From: [Clostridium] fimetarium | Lineage (GTDB): Bacteria; Bacillota; Clostridia; Lachnospirales; Lachnospiraceae | Assembly (NCBI RefSeq): GCF_900111235.1 | Contig: NZ_FOJI01000001.1 | Span: forward strand, 493,294 to 557,293 | DNA length: 64,000 bases | Direction: 5' to 3' | In this document: positions 1 to 8,149 of the stretch, in pieces | Layout: the number at the start of each line of letters is the position of its first letter | How positions within the stretch are numbered: the stretch's first letter is position 1 | Translations under genes and position numbers: made by a program | Notes under the pieces: model-generated | What the model was told of the DNA's origin: nothing | Database searches by the model: none | What the model saw: the letters and a program-made list of their open reading frames with translations, nothing else

Positions 1-40
1 TGAAAGCTCCTTTCTATCAATGTTTTTTACTACATAGAGG

Positions 41-69
41 GGTCCGATTCCCGTCTCGCGCTTCATATT
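41..69 (+). repeat. tRNA-Gly 3'-end fragment (att-like)
   Basis: These bases repeat the T-loop and acceptor 3' half of the tRNA-Gly at 14632-14703 (through CCCGTCTCGCGCTT) and then continue CATATT, as the third copy at 14832-14851 does. No tRNA body precedes it: the upstream 40 bases do not form the D or anticodon arms. It is therefore either an attachment-site remnant left by an integrative element or one end of a duplicated tRNA flank. No integrase is seen nearby. Confidence 0.7.
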
Positions 70-74
70 TTAGT

Positions 75-109
75 AAGGAAATCTAGATAATAACTGGGTT
101 TCCTTTTTT
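75..109 (+). terminator. Intrinsic terminator-like hairpin after the tRNA fragment
   Basis: AAGGAAA at 75-81 pairs with TTTCCTT at 99-105 and runs into six T residues. The stem is short and the loop is long, so strength is uncertain. It would terminate transcription entering from the left edge of the window. Confidence 0.5.
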
Positions 110-171
110 CTTGCTGTCAGCCAAGTTGTAGACAACTTGAATTCTATTCTTATACAAGCTAAAATTTTAAG

Positions 172-200
172 TTGAAATATGGAATTATATGGAATATAAT
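172..200 (+). promoter_or_regulatory. Sigma-A type promoter
   Basis: TTGAAA at 172-177 and TATAAT at 195-200 are separated by 17 bp, one mismatch from consensus. It lies about 90 bp upstream of the broken small secreted-protein gene at 291 and probably drove it. Confidence 0.6.
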
Positions 201-290
201 ATATTTATAGATTTAATTAAATATGAAATAGGGGGAAAAATAATCCGAAAATCTTAATGAATAAGATGATCGAATTATTATGTGGTGAAA

Positions 291-581
291 ATGTATAATA
301 AAAAAAATATAATCATGATTGTAGGAATCATAATTATAATTATAGCAATAATATATTTAGCTGGGTTTTGCAGCGGAATAGCTAGTCGTGAGTCACAGAA
401 TCAGTCTCAAGTATCTACAGAGTCAGCAATAAAGTAAGTATCACCTGCACCTATAATATTAGGTACACCAGTAAGTGGTGGAAATGGCTACTCTGGTATA
501 TCAGTAACGAGACCAGATTGGTTAACTTACAGTCATGATGGAGCTGATACAAGCTATCGAGTTTACCTAGCTCCATCTTAA
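291..581 (+). pseudogene. Small secreted/membrane protein interrupted by one stop codon
   Basis: ATG at 291 opens a frame of 48 codons beginning with a strongly hydrophobic segment (poly-Ile, residues 7-22), then LAGFCSG and a polar Ser/Gln-rich stretch, ending at TAA 435-437. Immediately after the stop the same frame stays open for 47 more codons with normal composition (Pro/Gly-rich, ending at TAA 579-581). The simplest reading is one secreted protein of about 96 residues broken by a single nonsense change. The family is not recognised. Alternatively the 48-residue peptide is itself the product. A promoter at 172-200 and the terminator at 656-713 bracket it as a monocistronic unit. Confidence 0.55.
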
Positions 582-655
582 ATCAAGACTTGATATAAGA
601 TAATGCTTGAATCAAACCATAAATGATTATTTGGTTTATTGGATATATAAAATAA

Positions 656-713
656 AGAGTATCAATCCCCAATTGCAAGCAATTGCCTGCGGTAAAGGGT
701 TGATGCTCTTTTT
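656..713 (+). terminator. Intrinsic terminator
   Basis: AGAGTATCAATCCC (656-669) pairs with GGGTTGATGCTCT (697-709), with two G-U pairs, followed by a T tract. It ends the transcription unit of the broken secreted-protein gene. Confidence 0.8.
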
Positions 714-814
714 GATTCTAATTTATGTTGTAGACAAACTTTAAATTGTTTGTTAGGGTTTTGTCTGGTCGATTATAACAATAGCTATTGAAGGTGATTT
801 GTGCATCTTCATGG

Positions 815-938
815 CCGGCACCCCGTCTTACCTCATCAGACCGTCGGCTTACAGCTACTTGATTTAGGGTACTTTTAGATGGATAATTAAATAGGATTAT
901 GGTAAAATTTAGTAGATAAACCTGGTTGCCGGGGTGAC
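815..938 (+). repeat. Duplicated flank, copy A (promoter and leader block)
   Basis: Two segments recur downstream of the intact tRNA-Gly. The stretch 817-856 (CACCCCGTCTTAC..TCATCAGACCGTCG) matches 15040-15079. The stretch 865-938 (ending ATGGTAAAATTTAGTAGATAAA, GGTTGC, GGTGACAA) matches 15318-15400. TTGATT at 859-864 and GATAAT at 882-887 (17-bp spacing) look like a promoter in this copy; the other copy has TATAAT at the same place. In copy B the two segments are pushed apart by about 240 bp. Confidence 0.7.
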
Positions 939-971
939 AAGTTTAAATTTGAATTTCTAGGAGGAAAAAGA

Positions 972-1307
972 ATGTTGGGATTTTTTGTACTGCTAATGAT
1001 AATACTGCTAATAATAATGCTTTCAGTAGTTATATATTGCAAAAAGAAATTGAAGATTGTTTTATCAGCAATAATAATCTTAATAACTTTATATGGGGTA
1101 ATGTTAACTATTGATATGGTCAGAGTTTATTCTTTAAGAAAACCAATATTTGTATTGGAAACAAATAAAAGAAGTGGAGTTAAAGCGAACGAAGTTCCAT
1201 TTCAAGGATTAGGATATAAAGTAAATATAGAGTATTTAGAAGATGGTAATATCGCATCGATAACTATGTATATGTTTAATAGAGTAATAGCATGTGTTAC
1301 AACCTAA
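972..1307 (+). CDS. Small membrane protein, unknown family
   Basis: This encodes 111 residues with AGGAGG eight bases before the ATG. Residues 1-22 and roughly 30-50 are two hydrophobic helices separated by a Lys-rich turn (CKKKLK). The remaining 60 residues are polar and probably extracytoplasmic, containing FQGLGYKVNIEYLEDG. I do not recognise the family. It sits directly behind the duplicated promoter/leader block, so that block probably controls it. A divergent relative may once have followed the other copy of the block near 15.4 kb. Confidence 0.7.
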   Translation: MLGFFVLLMIILLIIMLSVVIYCKKKLKIVLSAIIILITLYGVMLTIDMVRVYSLRKPIFVLETNKRSGVKANEVPFQGLGYKVNIEYLEDGNIASITMYMFNRVIACVTT

Positions 1308-1482
1308 AAAATAATTGTTTGTTCAATTTGAATTTGCAGGAGAGTAGATAGTTCACTTTTGTATATGATTGCGAAGTGAAGAGTAATTATATTTGAGGGA
1401 GGAGCCACAATATGTAATTACCTTCTTTTTTATAACATATAAATTACAATATTCATTTAATAAATTAGGAAGGTATAGAACT

Positions 1483-2103
1483 ATGAAAATAAGGAACAAT
1501 CTATTGTTCGCAATTATCATGACCCTGCTATTTGTCCTACTAACATCATGCGGAAGTGCTAAAAAAACTAGCAATAAAATTGGAATTCCTTCTATAATGC
1601 AGCCTAATACAATAATTATTTACGATAACAATTTGGGTCCAATTTACGTTCAAGGCGGACAGCTTTCAGATGAGCAAAAGAGTAAAATTTCACCAGACCT
1701 TTTATGGGACACATCAGAACAAGGTATATATGCTAAGCCTGGAATAAAGGTAGATTATGACCAGCATGGAGAGATACAAAATATATATTATCCCACACCG
1801 AATTCACCTGGGACATATCAACTGCCTGACCCAAATCAAAGTCAGTTTCCTACATATGCACCAAGTCCTATTCTAGTTCCTATGATAATGCAACCGAACA
1901 CGATTATTGTGTATGATAGTGCAACTAACTACATCATTGTGCAAGGTGGTAATCCATCTGCATCTGACATATCAGCTGCTACCGCACACATCAATAATAA
2001 GAATTTAGTAAATCTAATAACAAAAACGATGTATGCAAAGCCAGGTCTTAAAATTACATACGACCAGTACGGAGTACTCAATAATATAACTAATACTAAT
2101 TGA
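1483..2103 (+). CDS. Lipoprotein with an internally duplicated domain
   Basis: The ATG at 1483, preceded by AGGAAGG, is preferred over upstream in-frame codons because it gives a clean lipoprotein signal: KIRNN, a hydrophobic core, then LLTSC with Cys about residue 22. The mature protein (206 aa precursor) holds two copies of one unit of about 65 residues. Each begins MQPNTII(I/V)YD, continues with (Y/I)(V)QGG, and ends YAKPG(I/L)K with YDQ(H/Y)G. A Pro/Ser-rich linker separates them. The function is unknown; it probably lies on the outer face of the membrane. No operon partner is evident. Confidence 0.75.
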   Translation: MKIRNNLLFAIIMTLLFVLLTSCGSAKKTSNKIGIPSIMQPNTIIIYDNNLGPIYVQGGQLSDEQKSKISPDLLWDTSEQGIYAKPGIKVDYDQHGEIQNIYYPTPNSPGTYQLPDPNQSQFPTYAPSPILVPMIMQPNTIIVYDSATNYIIVQGGNPSASDISAATAHINNKNLVNLITKTMYAKPGLKITYDQYGVLNNITNTN

Positions 2104-2155
2104 ATTTTCCATTATATTTATTTTGATTACCTTTTTGTTTACCATTTAAAGATAA

Positions 2156-2695
2156 TGTGCTATTTACCCACTGTTGATACAATTAATCTATGAATTGGAT
2201 AATCGGCCGTTAGGTTACAATATTCAGGTTGAATCCTTAATCAGACAAATACTTGTATGCTTGGTAAGAAATTATTCAAAGGGAAAACAATATTCAAAGC
2301 GAAACCAATATTTAAACGGAATACAAGATGCCGAAAAATTAAATTCATCGAATATTAATGACAAGAGATGCATTATTACTGATAGATATTTCTTATATGA
2401 ATACGCGGATATTACTTTAAATAATCTGGCATCTAGATTAGGATTAGGCATAAGACAAACGCAAAGATTCCTATTGAAACATTATGGGAAATCATTCATC
2501 AAAATGAAATTTGAGGCAAAGATGAACGCTGCAACCTGTTTGCTCATGCATGGTGATTATATAATATCGCAAATAGCAGATAAATTAGGTTATTCTAGTA
2601 TTGAACAATTTTCTAAGGTATTTAAAAAGCATTTTGGAATATCACCGAGTGATTATCTAAAACAGAACAGGAGTGATTCTCTTGTCTTTTCATAA
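2156..2695 (+). pseudogene. AraC-family regulator, 5'-truncated
   Basis: The frame opens at 2156 after a stop, with only a TTG (2174) as possible start and no ribosome binding site. Residues about 75-165 form the two helix-turn-helix units of an AraC/XylS C-terminus (TLNNLASRLGLGIRQTQR, then ISQIADKLGYSSIEQFSKVFKKHFGISP). The preceding stretch resembles the helical end of an AraC sensor region. The N-terminal cupin-like sensor domain usual in family members of about 280 residues is absent. It is probably a decaying fragment left by a deletion next to the lipoprotein gene; expression as a DNA-binding-only protein cannot be excluded. Confidence 0.65.
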
Positions 2696-3093
2696 TTGCA
2701 ATGATATACTTTTGCTATAGTAATTCATATTTTAAATTGAGGATTGTGTAATGGGAAATCATTCATTTACACTGAATCAGGATATATACGATTAGCGTAG
2801 GGAAGATAATCGGACATAATGTGTTAGAAAAGAAGGGGCTAGTAAAGGAAATACTAGCATAGCAATCAATTAGAAAATTTAAATGGTATAAAATAAACAA
2901 TCGACCCCGCCAAGCCTAGGTGATACTTTTATCGCATGCGTAACACGGCGGGCCTTTTGCGTTTATAAATAGAAAATGGAAAAAGCATTTTTGTTGTTGA
3001 CAATTCGCATACGAAAAAGTAATCTATTAGAAATATAGAATTTGGAAAATATTTCAAATTACACAAAAGATAAAGAACGAGGGGAAAAACGGG
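2696..3093. other. 398-bp intergenic stretch
   Basis: There is no coding frame I can support. It holds a terminator-like hairpin near 2904-2957 and a possible weak promoter (TTGACA at 2997-3002 with TAATCT at 3020-3025) before the ABC exporter operon, whose ribosome binding site GAGGGG lies at 3080-3085. Confidence 0.5.
2904..2960 (+). terminator. Terminator-like hairpin
   Basis: CCCCGCC near 2905-2911 pairs with GGCGGG at 2947-2952, followed by CCTTTT. The roughly 35-base loop contains smaller inverted repeats (GATA..TATC, GCATGC). It is GC-rich against an AT-rich background. No gene immediately upstream obviously needs it, so a small structured RNA is an alternative. Confidence 0.45.
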
Positions 3094-4986
3094 ATGAAAA
3101 AGAATCATGTATTTAGAAGGATTGCATTGCGTAATTCACCCTATCTAATAGTCGAATTAATCGCAGTCTATGTGCTGACCTCGGTTATTGTGAAGGGCAG
3201 CAGTTTGATAGCCAAGGCGATTGATACACTGCTGTCGGGAGAAGCGACGGACATTATCAATACACATTTTATGAGTCAGCTCTTCCTATTTGTTGGAATA
3301 GGATTTACGGCCTCTTTGGTTTCTAGTTTGTGTGCGTCTCAATTCAGTGTGAATATTAAGACACAGTTTCGTAAGGAAGCTGGGAGAAAATTGGTGCAAC
3401 TGGAGTTTAAGTACTATGACCAGAATTCTACAGGCAGTATTTTGAACAAGCTGATATCCGATATTGGTGAAGCAGGAAAGTTCTTTTCAGAAACATTTCC
3501 TGACATTTGTAGAATATTAATTGAGGCAATTACTATTATTATTTCAATTGGGAAGATGGATTTTGTATTGGTACTATTTTTGGCGGTGGGATATCCATTA
3601 GTGCTTGTGGTATCTAATTATTCATCAAAGCGAATGGCAAATCTAGCGAGGAATAGATGGAAGAAAATCGACGTGCTAAACGCTGCGGCTTATGACAATA
3701 TTCAAGGCATCGTGGTGGGCAGAAGCTTTAATCTGATGAATGTGATGAAGAAGAAAATCTATGATGCCAACGATGGGCTCCTAGAATTTGAATTTAAGCG
3801 TAACAGAATGTCATCAGTGGCTTGGCTTTTACAGAGTATAATTAACTGGCTACCAAACATTATTTTGGCAACACTTGCACTTATGAGGGTGCTAAGCGGT
3901 ACCATTACCGTGGGTGAGATGACTTATTTTGTTTTGATGCTTGATAGAATTATTCATCCTTTGAGCGAGCTTCCGGGACTTTTTAATACAGCGCGCGAAA
4001 ATGGTGTATCCATCCAGCGTCTAGAAGAGATTATGAATCAGGAAAACGAACCTAGCGGGACTTATGTTGGAAATGGATCTGGGAATGGATCTAAGAATGG
4101 ATATGGAAATGGAAATGGATCTGTAAATGGATCTGGAAATGGATTCGAGAATGGATTTGGAAATGAATCTGGGAATGAATCTAAGAATGAATCTGGAAAT
4201 GGATGTGAGAAATCATGCGTTAATTCAGGCGAAACCGTTATTGAATTTGTAAATGTGGATTTCTCGTACAATGATGATAACCCAGTTCTAAAAAATGTCA
4301 GCTTCAAGATTAAAGCTGGTGAAAATATAGCATTTGTGGGCAGCTCAGGAGAAGGGAAGTCAACAATTTTTAAATTGCTTTGTGGATTTTATCAAAAGCA
4401 ACTAGGAAGTTACATACTTTGTGGTAGAAATTTTGAAGATTGGAATTTAGATGCGGCAAGGAACCTTTATTCGTTGGTATCGCAAAGCGTATTTTTATTT
4501 CCAGGAACGATAGCCGAAAATGTGGTGTATGGTCGAAAGGGAGCCACACTAGAAGAAATTCAGGAAGCATGTCAAATGGCAAATATTCATGAATTTATAC
4601 TTAGTTTGCCACAACAATATGATACGTTGGCTGGGGAGCGAGGAGCTAGGCTCTCTGGAGGTGAAAGGCAAAGAATTTCCATTGCCAGGGCATTTCTTAA
4701 AAATGCGCCAATTCTTCTCATGGATGAACCAACCTCGGCTATTGATGTTGGAACGGAGGACCTGATAAAGGAGGCCATTGACCGTATTTCTAAGGGAAGA
4801 ACGGTTATTACCATAGCACATAGATTGTCTACCATTGAAAATGCAGATACCATTATGGTACTTTCAAAAGGGGAGATTGTGGAGAGTGGAACCAATGAGG
4901 AGCTGTTAGCAACCAATGGCGTATATTACAACCTTTACGAGGCGCAGAGTAAGACACAAGATATTGGAAAAGAGGGTGAAATATAA
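3094..4986 (+). CDS. ABC exporter half-transporter with repeat-expanded linker
   Basis: This is a 630-residue membrane-plus-ATPase ABC protein. Residues about 15-300 are the six-helix transmembrane domain. The ATPase domain follows with Walker A GSSGEGKST near 416, signature LSGGERQR near 520, Walker B LLMDEPTSAID near 542 and H-loop AHRLST near 575. Between them, about residues 326-371, lies a Gly/Asn/Ser repeat (units such as GNGS, ENGFGN) encoded by a 12-bp tandem repeat; relatives have a short linker there. Its stop codon overlaps the start of the next ABC gene (TAATG), so the two probably form a heterodimeric exporter. The substrate is unknown; drug or peptide export is usual for this class. 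Confidence 0.9.
   Translation: MKKNHVFRRIALRNSPYLIVELIAVYVLTSVIVKGSSLIAKAIDTLLSGEATDIINTHFMSQLFLFVGIGFTASLVSSLCASQFSVNIKTQFRKEAGRKLVQLEFKYYDQNSTGSILNKLISDIGEAGKFFSETFPDICRILIEAITIIISIGKMDFVLVLFLAVGYPLVLVVSNYSSKRMANLARNRWKKIDVLNAAAYDNIQGIVVGRSFNLMNVMKKKIYDANDGLLEFEFKRNRMSSVAWLLQSIINWLPNIILATLALMRVLSGTITVGEMTYFVLMLDRIIHPLSELPGLFNTARENGVSIQRLEEIMNQENEPSGTYVGNGSGNGSKNGYGNGNGSVNGSGNGFENGFGNESGNESKNESGNGCEKSCVNSGETVIEFVNVDFSYNDDNPVLKNVSFKIKAGENIAFVGSSGEGKSTIFKLLCGFYQKQLGSYILCGRNFEDWNLDAARNLYSLVSQSVFLFPGTIAENVVYGRKGATLEEIQEACQMANIHEFILSLPQQYDTLAGERGARLSGGERQRISIARAFLKNAPILLMDEPTSAIDVGTEDLIKEAIDRISKGRTVITIAHRLSTIENADTIMVLSKGEIVESGTNEELLATNGVYYNLYEAQSKTQDIGKEGEI
4069..4206. repeat. 12-bp tandem repeat inside the ABC linker
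   Basis: Variants of GGAAATGGATCT are repeated about 11 times, in frame. They encode the Gly/Asn/Ser linker between the membrane and ATPase domains of the ABC exporter. The 12-bp unit keeps the frame whatever the copy number, so length could vary without breaking the gene. Confidence 0.9.
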
Positions 4987-6647
4987 TGAAATTATCGAAA
5001 ACACTGATTCGATTGATTAAGACGATGATGGGAAAACGTGCCTTCTTCTATTTTGGATTTATTCTCTCTATGGCTATATTTGGAGGACTATTTCAAATTA
5101 TCAGTTCATTTCTAATTCGTGATTTATTCACTATGGCTGAAAATAAATCATCAGAGGGGTTGGCATTTCTTCTAGTAACAAATTTGCTGGAGGGCGCTAT
5201 TGTCATGGTGATTCAGGTTTTTTCAACAGTTATTTATAACCACGAGGCTAAGCGAGCAGTTGCAAAAATCATTGAATTAGTTTATATGAAATCTGTTAAG
5301 CTTCCGATGCAATATTATGAAACGCATCATACTGGAGATTTTATGTCAAAATTAATGTATGATGCAAATAGAACTGGAGATGTATTTGGATCCAGACTTC
5401 GACGTGTTATTACACCAGTTTTAATGGTTGTTGTGTACTTGATTCCAATGTTTTATCTTTGCCCTCAGTTGACAGCAGGATTGCTTGCCGTTAACTTTAT
5501 TTCCTTGGTGGTGAATACATTTATGGTAAAGCCTATGAAGAGAGTAAGCGCAAAAATGTCCCAAATGAATAAAGGGATGACTCAGAATCTGACCAATATT
5601 TTGCAAGGCATTGAGATGATTAAAATATTTGCAGTAAAGGATATAATTTTGCAGCAATATAATGATTCCAATCAGCAATGTGCTCAGACCGAAAAGAAAC
5701 AGAATTGGTATTCAGCATTACTAACAGCTTTAAACAATGCATTTAATTTGCTTTGTTCGCTAGTGTTTTTGGGACTTGGGGTTTATTACATTGGAGAGGG
5801 AGTAGTCGATCTTGGTTCATTGACGGCCTTGTATATGTTGTATGGAATCTTTAGCTGGCATTTTTTGCAGATTGGAAGATATGTGCCGGAACTAGTCAAT
5901 TGCCTGGTAAATACCGAGCGAGTTTTTGAATTCCTGGATGTGGAAGAGGAACCGAACACTTATGTAGAACATGGAAAGGAACAAAGTGTGAATGAACGGA
6001 CAGATCAACGTGCTTATGTTTCAATGGAGCATATAACATTCGGATATCCTACGAGTGATAAGAAGGTTTTGAGTGATTTTAGTTTGTCTGTTGAAAAAGG
6101 AATGTCAGTAGCAATTACGGGACATTCCGGACGTGGTAAGAGTACCCTTGCCAAGCTATTGCTAGGATTTTATCCCACAGAAATGGGGAAAATCTATATT
6201 GATGGGATATCATTAGAGAAAATGGGATTACATAAACTTCGGGAGTTGATTGCTTACGTGCCGCAGGATCCGTATTTATACAATGTTAGCATCGCCGAAA
6301 ACATTTCTTATGGTAGGGCGGGAACTACCATGGAAGAGATTGTGAATGCAGCAAAGGTGGCAAATGCGCATGACTTCATTTTGAAGCAGTCACAAGGATA
6401 TGATACCCTGACAGGCGAGCGTGGTGCAAATCTTTCTGGTGGTGAGAAGCAACGAATTGCCATTGCTAGAGCGATTCTTAAAAATGCACCAATTCTTTTA
6501 CTCGATGAGGCAACTTCAGCACTTGATAATGAGTCAGAATATTTGGTTCAAGAGGCGATTCAGTCATTGATGAAGGACCGAACAACGATTATGATCGCCC
6601 ATCGCCCAAGCACGATTGCAACTGCGGATATGCAGGTGGCAATGTAG
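4986..6647 (+). CDS. ABC exporter half-transporter, C-terminally shortened
   Basis: This is the partner of the preceding ABC gene, starting inside its stop codon. The transmembrane domain covers about residues 15-310. The ATPase domain has GHSGRGKST near 379, LSGGEKQR near 482, LLLDEATSALD near 503 and AHRPST near 539. The usual leucine after AHR is proline here. The protein ends ten residues after the H-loop, whereas relatives continue about 40 residues (adenine-domain end strands and C-terminal helix). The end coincides with a short 12-bp repeat at 6634-6675. The catalytic motifs remain, so partial activity is possible, but recent 3' damage is the simplest reading. Confidence 0.85.
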   Translation: MKLSKTLIRLIKTMMGKRAFFYFGFILSMAIFGGLFQIISSFLIRDLFTMAENKSSEGLAFLLVTNLLEGAIVMVIQVFSTVIYNHEAKRAVAKIIELVYMKSVKLPMQYYETHHTGDFMSKLMYDANRTGDVFGSRLRRVITPVLMVVVYLIPMFYLCPQLTAGLLAVNFISLVVNTFMVKPMKRVSAKMSQMNKGMTQNLTNILQGIEMIKIFAVKDIILQQYNDSNQQCAQTEKKQNWYSALLTALNNAFNLLCSLVFLGLGVYYIGEGVVDLGSLTALYMLYGIFSWHFLQIGRYVPELVNCLVNTERVFEFLDVEEEPNTYVEHGKEQSVNERTDQRAYVSMEHITFGYPTSDKKVLSDFSLSVEKGMSVAITGHSGRGKSTLAKLLLGFYPTEMGKIYIDGISLEKMGLHKLRELIAYVPQDPYLYNVSIAENISYGRAGTTMEEIVNAAKVANAHDFILKQSQGYDTLTGERGANLSGGEKQRIAIARAILKNAPILLLDEATSALDNESEYLVQEAIQSLMKDRTTIMIAHRPSTIATADMQVAM

Positions 6648-6676
6648 ATGGTAATGTAGATGTAAATGTAGCTGAA
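6634..6676. repeat. 12-bp repeat at the broken end of the ABC gene
   Basis: Units AATGTAGATGGT, AATGTAGATGTA and AATGTAGCTGAA follow each other and bring in-frame TAG codons. They replace the expected 3' end of the ABC exporter gene. Confidence 0.7.
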
Positions 6677-6713
6677 TGAAGACGACAAAAGTGATTATAC
6701 ATGGCAGAGACGA

Positions 6714-6742
6714 GGATTCATCCTTTCGGATGGGTCCTTTTT
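6714..6742 (+). terminator. Intrinsic terminator of the ABC exporter operon
   Basis: GGATTCATCC (6714-6723) pairs with GGATGGGTCC (6728-6737) with two G-U pairs, followed by a run of T. Confidence 0.75.
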
Positions 6743-6961
6743 CGTTCATCATATAAGCATGGAGAATAGCAAAAAAGTGACGGAATTTGAGAAGATTTAT
6801 TAAGCTATTTGCTCAAAGATTTATCCAGTATTCTATTGGTGATGATACCTATCTTTTGTATGTTGTTAATTATAGTTAAATTAATTCATGGTAAAAAGGT
6901 AATGAAATAGAATAAATGGATATGGACTATAATAAAAGGCAATAAAAGATAATTGCGAGTA

Positions 6962-6990
6962 TTGACATGCTAAATGCATTGCAATATAAT
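6962..6990 (+). promoter_or_regulatory. Perfect sigma-A promoter of the PadR operon
   Basis: TTGACA at 6962-6967 and TATAAT at 6985-6990, spaced by 17 bp, match consensus exactly. Such a strong promoter ahead of a repressor gene fits autorepression. Confidence 0.9.
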
Positions 6991-6996
6991 GTACTT

Positions 6997-7041
6997 AGCA
7001 ATACAAAGTAATTTAAAGAAGCATAAGCAATACAAAGTAAT
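6997..7041. promoter_or_regulatory. Two 16-bp direct repeats, probable PadR operator
   Basis: AGCAATACAAAGTAAT occurs exactly at 6997-7012 and 7026-7041. The repeat distance is 29 bp, close to three helical turns. The repeats lie between the -10 box and the ribosome binding site of padR, so protein bound there would block transcription. Assignment to PadR is inference. Confidence 0.6.
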
Positions 7042-7053
7042 AGAGGTGAACAA

Positions 7054-7389
7054 TTGAATAAAAATTATGAGCGACAACTAAAAAAAGGTGTTTTTGAGAT
7101 CCTGGTTCTACAATTACTAATCAAAGAAGAAAAGTACGGATATCAATTAATTAATGAATTAAAAGATAAAAGTGATGGTGTGTTTACGCTGAAGGAAGGC
7201 ACCTTATACCCTATTTTATATCGATTGGAAGATGATGGACTGGTCGTTAGTAGATGGAGTATACCCTCAGGCAAGGAAGTATCTAGAAAATACTATGCAA
7301 TTACAGATGAGGGAAGAGCAACATTAGAAGCGTTAAAAATCTTATGGAATGGATTTTCTGATAAAGTAATAGAAATCTTGCATGAATAA
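7054..7389 (+). CDS. PadR-family transcriptional repressor
   Basis: This 111-residue protein starts at TTG 7054 behind AGAGGTGA. It is a PadR-type winged helix: LLIKEEKYGYQLI, then LKEGTLYPILYRLEDDGLV (recognition helix and wing) and a C-terminal dimerisation helix. PadR proteins of this length usually repress exporters or their own operon. The HAAS/DUF3887 membrane protein follows after 56 bp, a common pairing. The direct repeats at 6997-7041 are the likely operator. The ABC exporter just upstream is a plausible second target. Confidence 0.92.
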   Translation: MNKNYERQLKKGVFEILVLQLLIKEEKYGYQLINELKDKSDGVFTLKEGTLYPILYRLEDDGLVVSRWSIPSGKEVSRKYYAITDEGRATLEALKILWNGFSDKVIEILHE

Positions 7390-7445
7390 TAGATACTCAT
7401 AATGATAATTTTGTAGACCGACGATTGCGGTAGAATGGGGGATAT

Positions 7446-8111
7446 ATGCGTCAGGGACAATATATAAAAGAAATTTCAAGATATCTTAAGTGTACCAAAG
7501 CAAAAAAGAAGGCCATATGTCAGGATTTACAGGCAGATATCACAAGTGCCCTTGAAAATGGAGAAGCATGGGAAGAAATCCAAGCGCGAATGGGATTGCC
7601 TAAGGAACTTGCGAATGAATTTAACGAAAACCTGCTTGAATTTGGGAAACCAAGTAAGAAAAAAGTGATTATCCTTTTTATAGTAGCAGTAGTAGTTCTA
7701 TTGGGAATTTTTAGTACAATCGTTATCTTTCGAGAGATAGCAATCTCTAAAAATATATTTAGCAAAAGTGGAGAAACAAGTTTTGTTAATATGGCAGAGA
7801 AAATCGTAACGCTTCTCAATGAGGAGGATGATACGATAATTAAAAATGAATATATAAAAAATAACTTAGAAAGCACTTTGCCGTTGGAAACGATAACGAA
7901 TGTGAAAAAAGCGCTAACGGCACAAAATTTAGGAAAATTTCAAAAAATCATATCTTCCAATGTTTATCAAGAAGATAATGAAGATGATAGTTATGGAATC
8001 GTAGAAATTACAGCATTATACGAAAATAGAAGCGTGATTTATACATTAAGTTTTAATAAGAACTTGAAATTATGGGGAATTATGTATGATATCGGAGATG
8101 GTCACAAGTAA
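7446..8111 (+). CDS. PadR-associated membrane protein (HAAS + DUF3887-like)
   Basis: This 221-residue protein has a cytoplasmic N-terminus of about 70 residues resembling the HAAS/DUF1700 helical domain that accompanies PadR regulators (KCTKAKKKAICQDL, IQARMGLPKELANEF). One transmembrane helix spans about 74-95. The external C-terminal domain of about 125 residues has the pattern of DUF3887 (IVEITALYENRSVIYTLSF). It probably senses or binds something outside the membrane and acts with the upstream PadR repressor. The precise role is unknown. Confidence 0.8.
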   Translation: MRQGQYIKEISRYLKCTKAKKKAICQDLQADITSALENGEAWEEIQARMGLPKELANEFNENLLEFGKPSKKKVIILFIVAVVVLLGIFSTIVIFREIAISKNIFSKSGETSFVNMAEKIVTLLNEEDDTIIKNEYIKNNLESTLPLETITNVKKALTAQNLGKFQKIISSNVYQEDNEDDSYGIVEITALYENRSVIYTLSFNKNLKLWGIMYDIGDGHK

Positions 8112-8149
8112 ATAAAGTAGTTACATGATAAAACCTATTTAGGTGTTGA

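Larger units (their letters stand above)
582..971. other. 390-bp intergenic stretch
   Basis: It contains the terminator at 656-713, then from 815 a block that is repeated near 15.0-15.4 kb (a GC-richer stretch plus promoter and leader), and ends in the AGGAGG ribosome binding site at 959-964 for the next gene. I see no convincing coding frame. Confidence 0.6.
6648..7053. other. 406-bp intergenic stretch
   Basis: It contains the end of the 12-bp repeat, the terminator at 6714-6742, an AT-rich stretch with no supported gene, and the consensus promoter plus direct repeats in front of the PadR gene. Confidence 0.6.

Noticed and set aside
817..856. CTGATGA on the minus strand of the duplicated block, resembling a hammerhead ribozyme core
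   Set aside because: The GAAA core and three stems are not present in either copy (also near 15055), so it is coincidence.
2997..3025. Promoter for the ABC exporter operon (TTGACA with TAATCT)
   Set aside because: The -35 is perfect but the -10 matches consensus poorly, so it is kept only as a possibility in the gap description.
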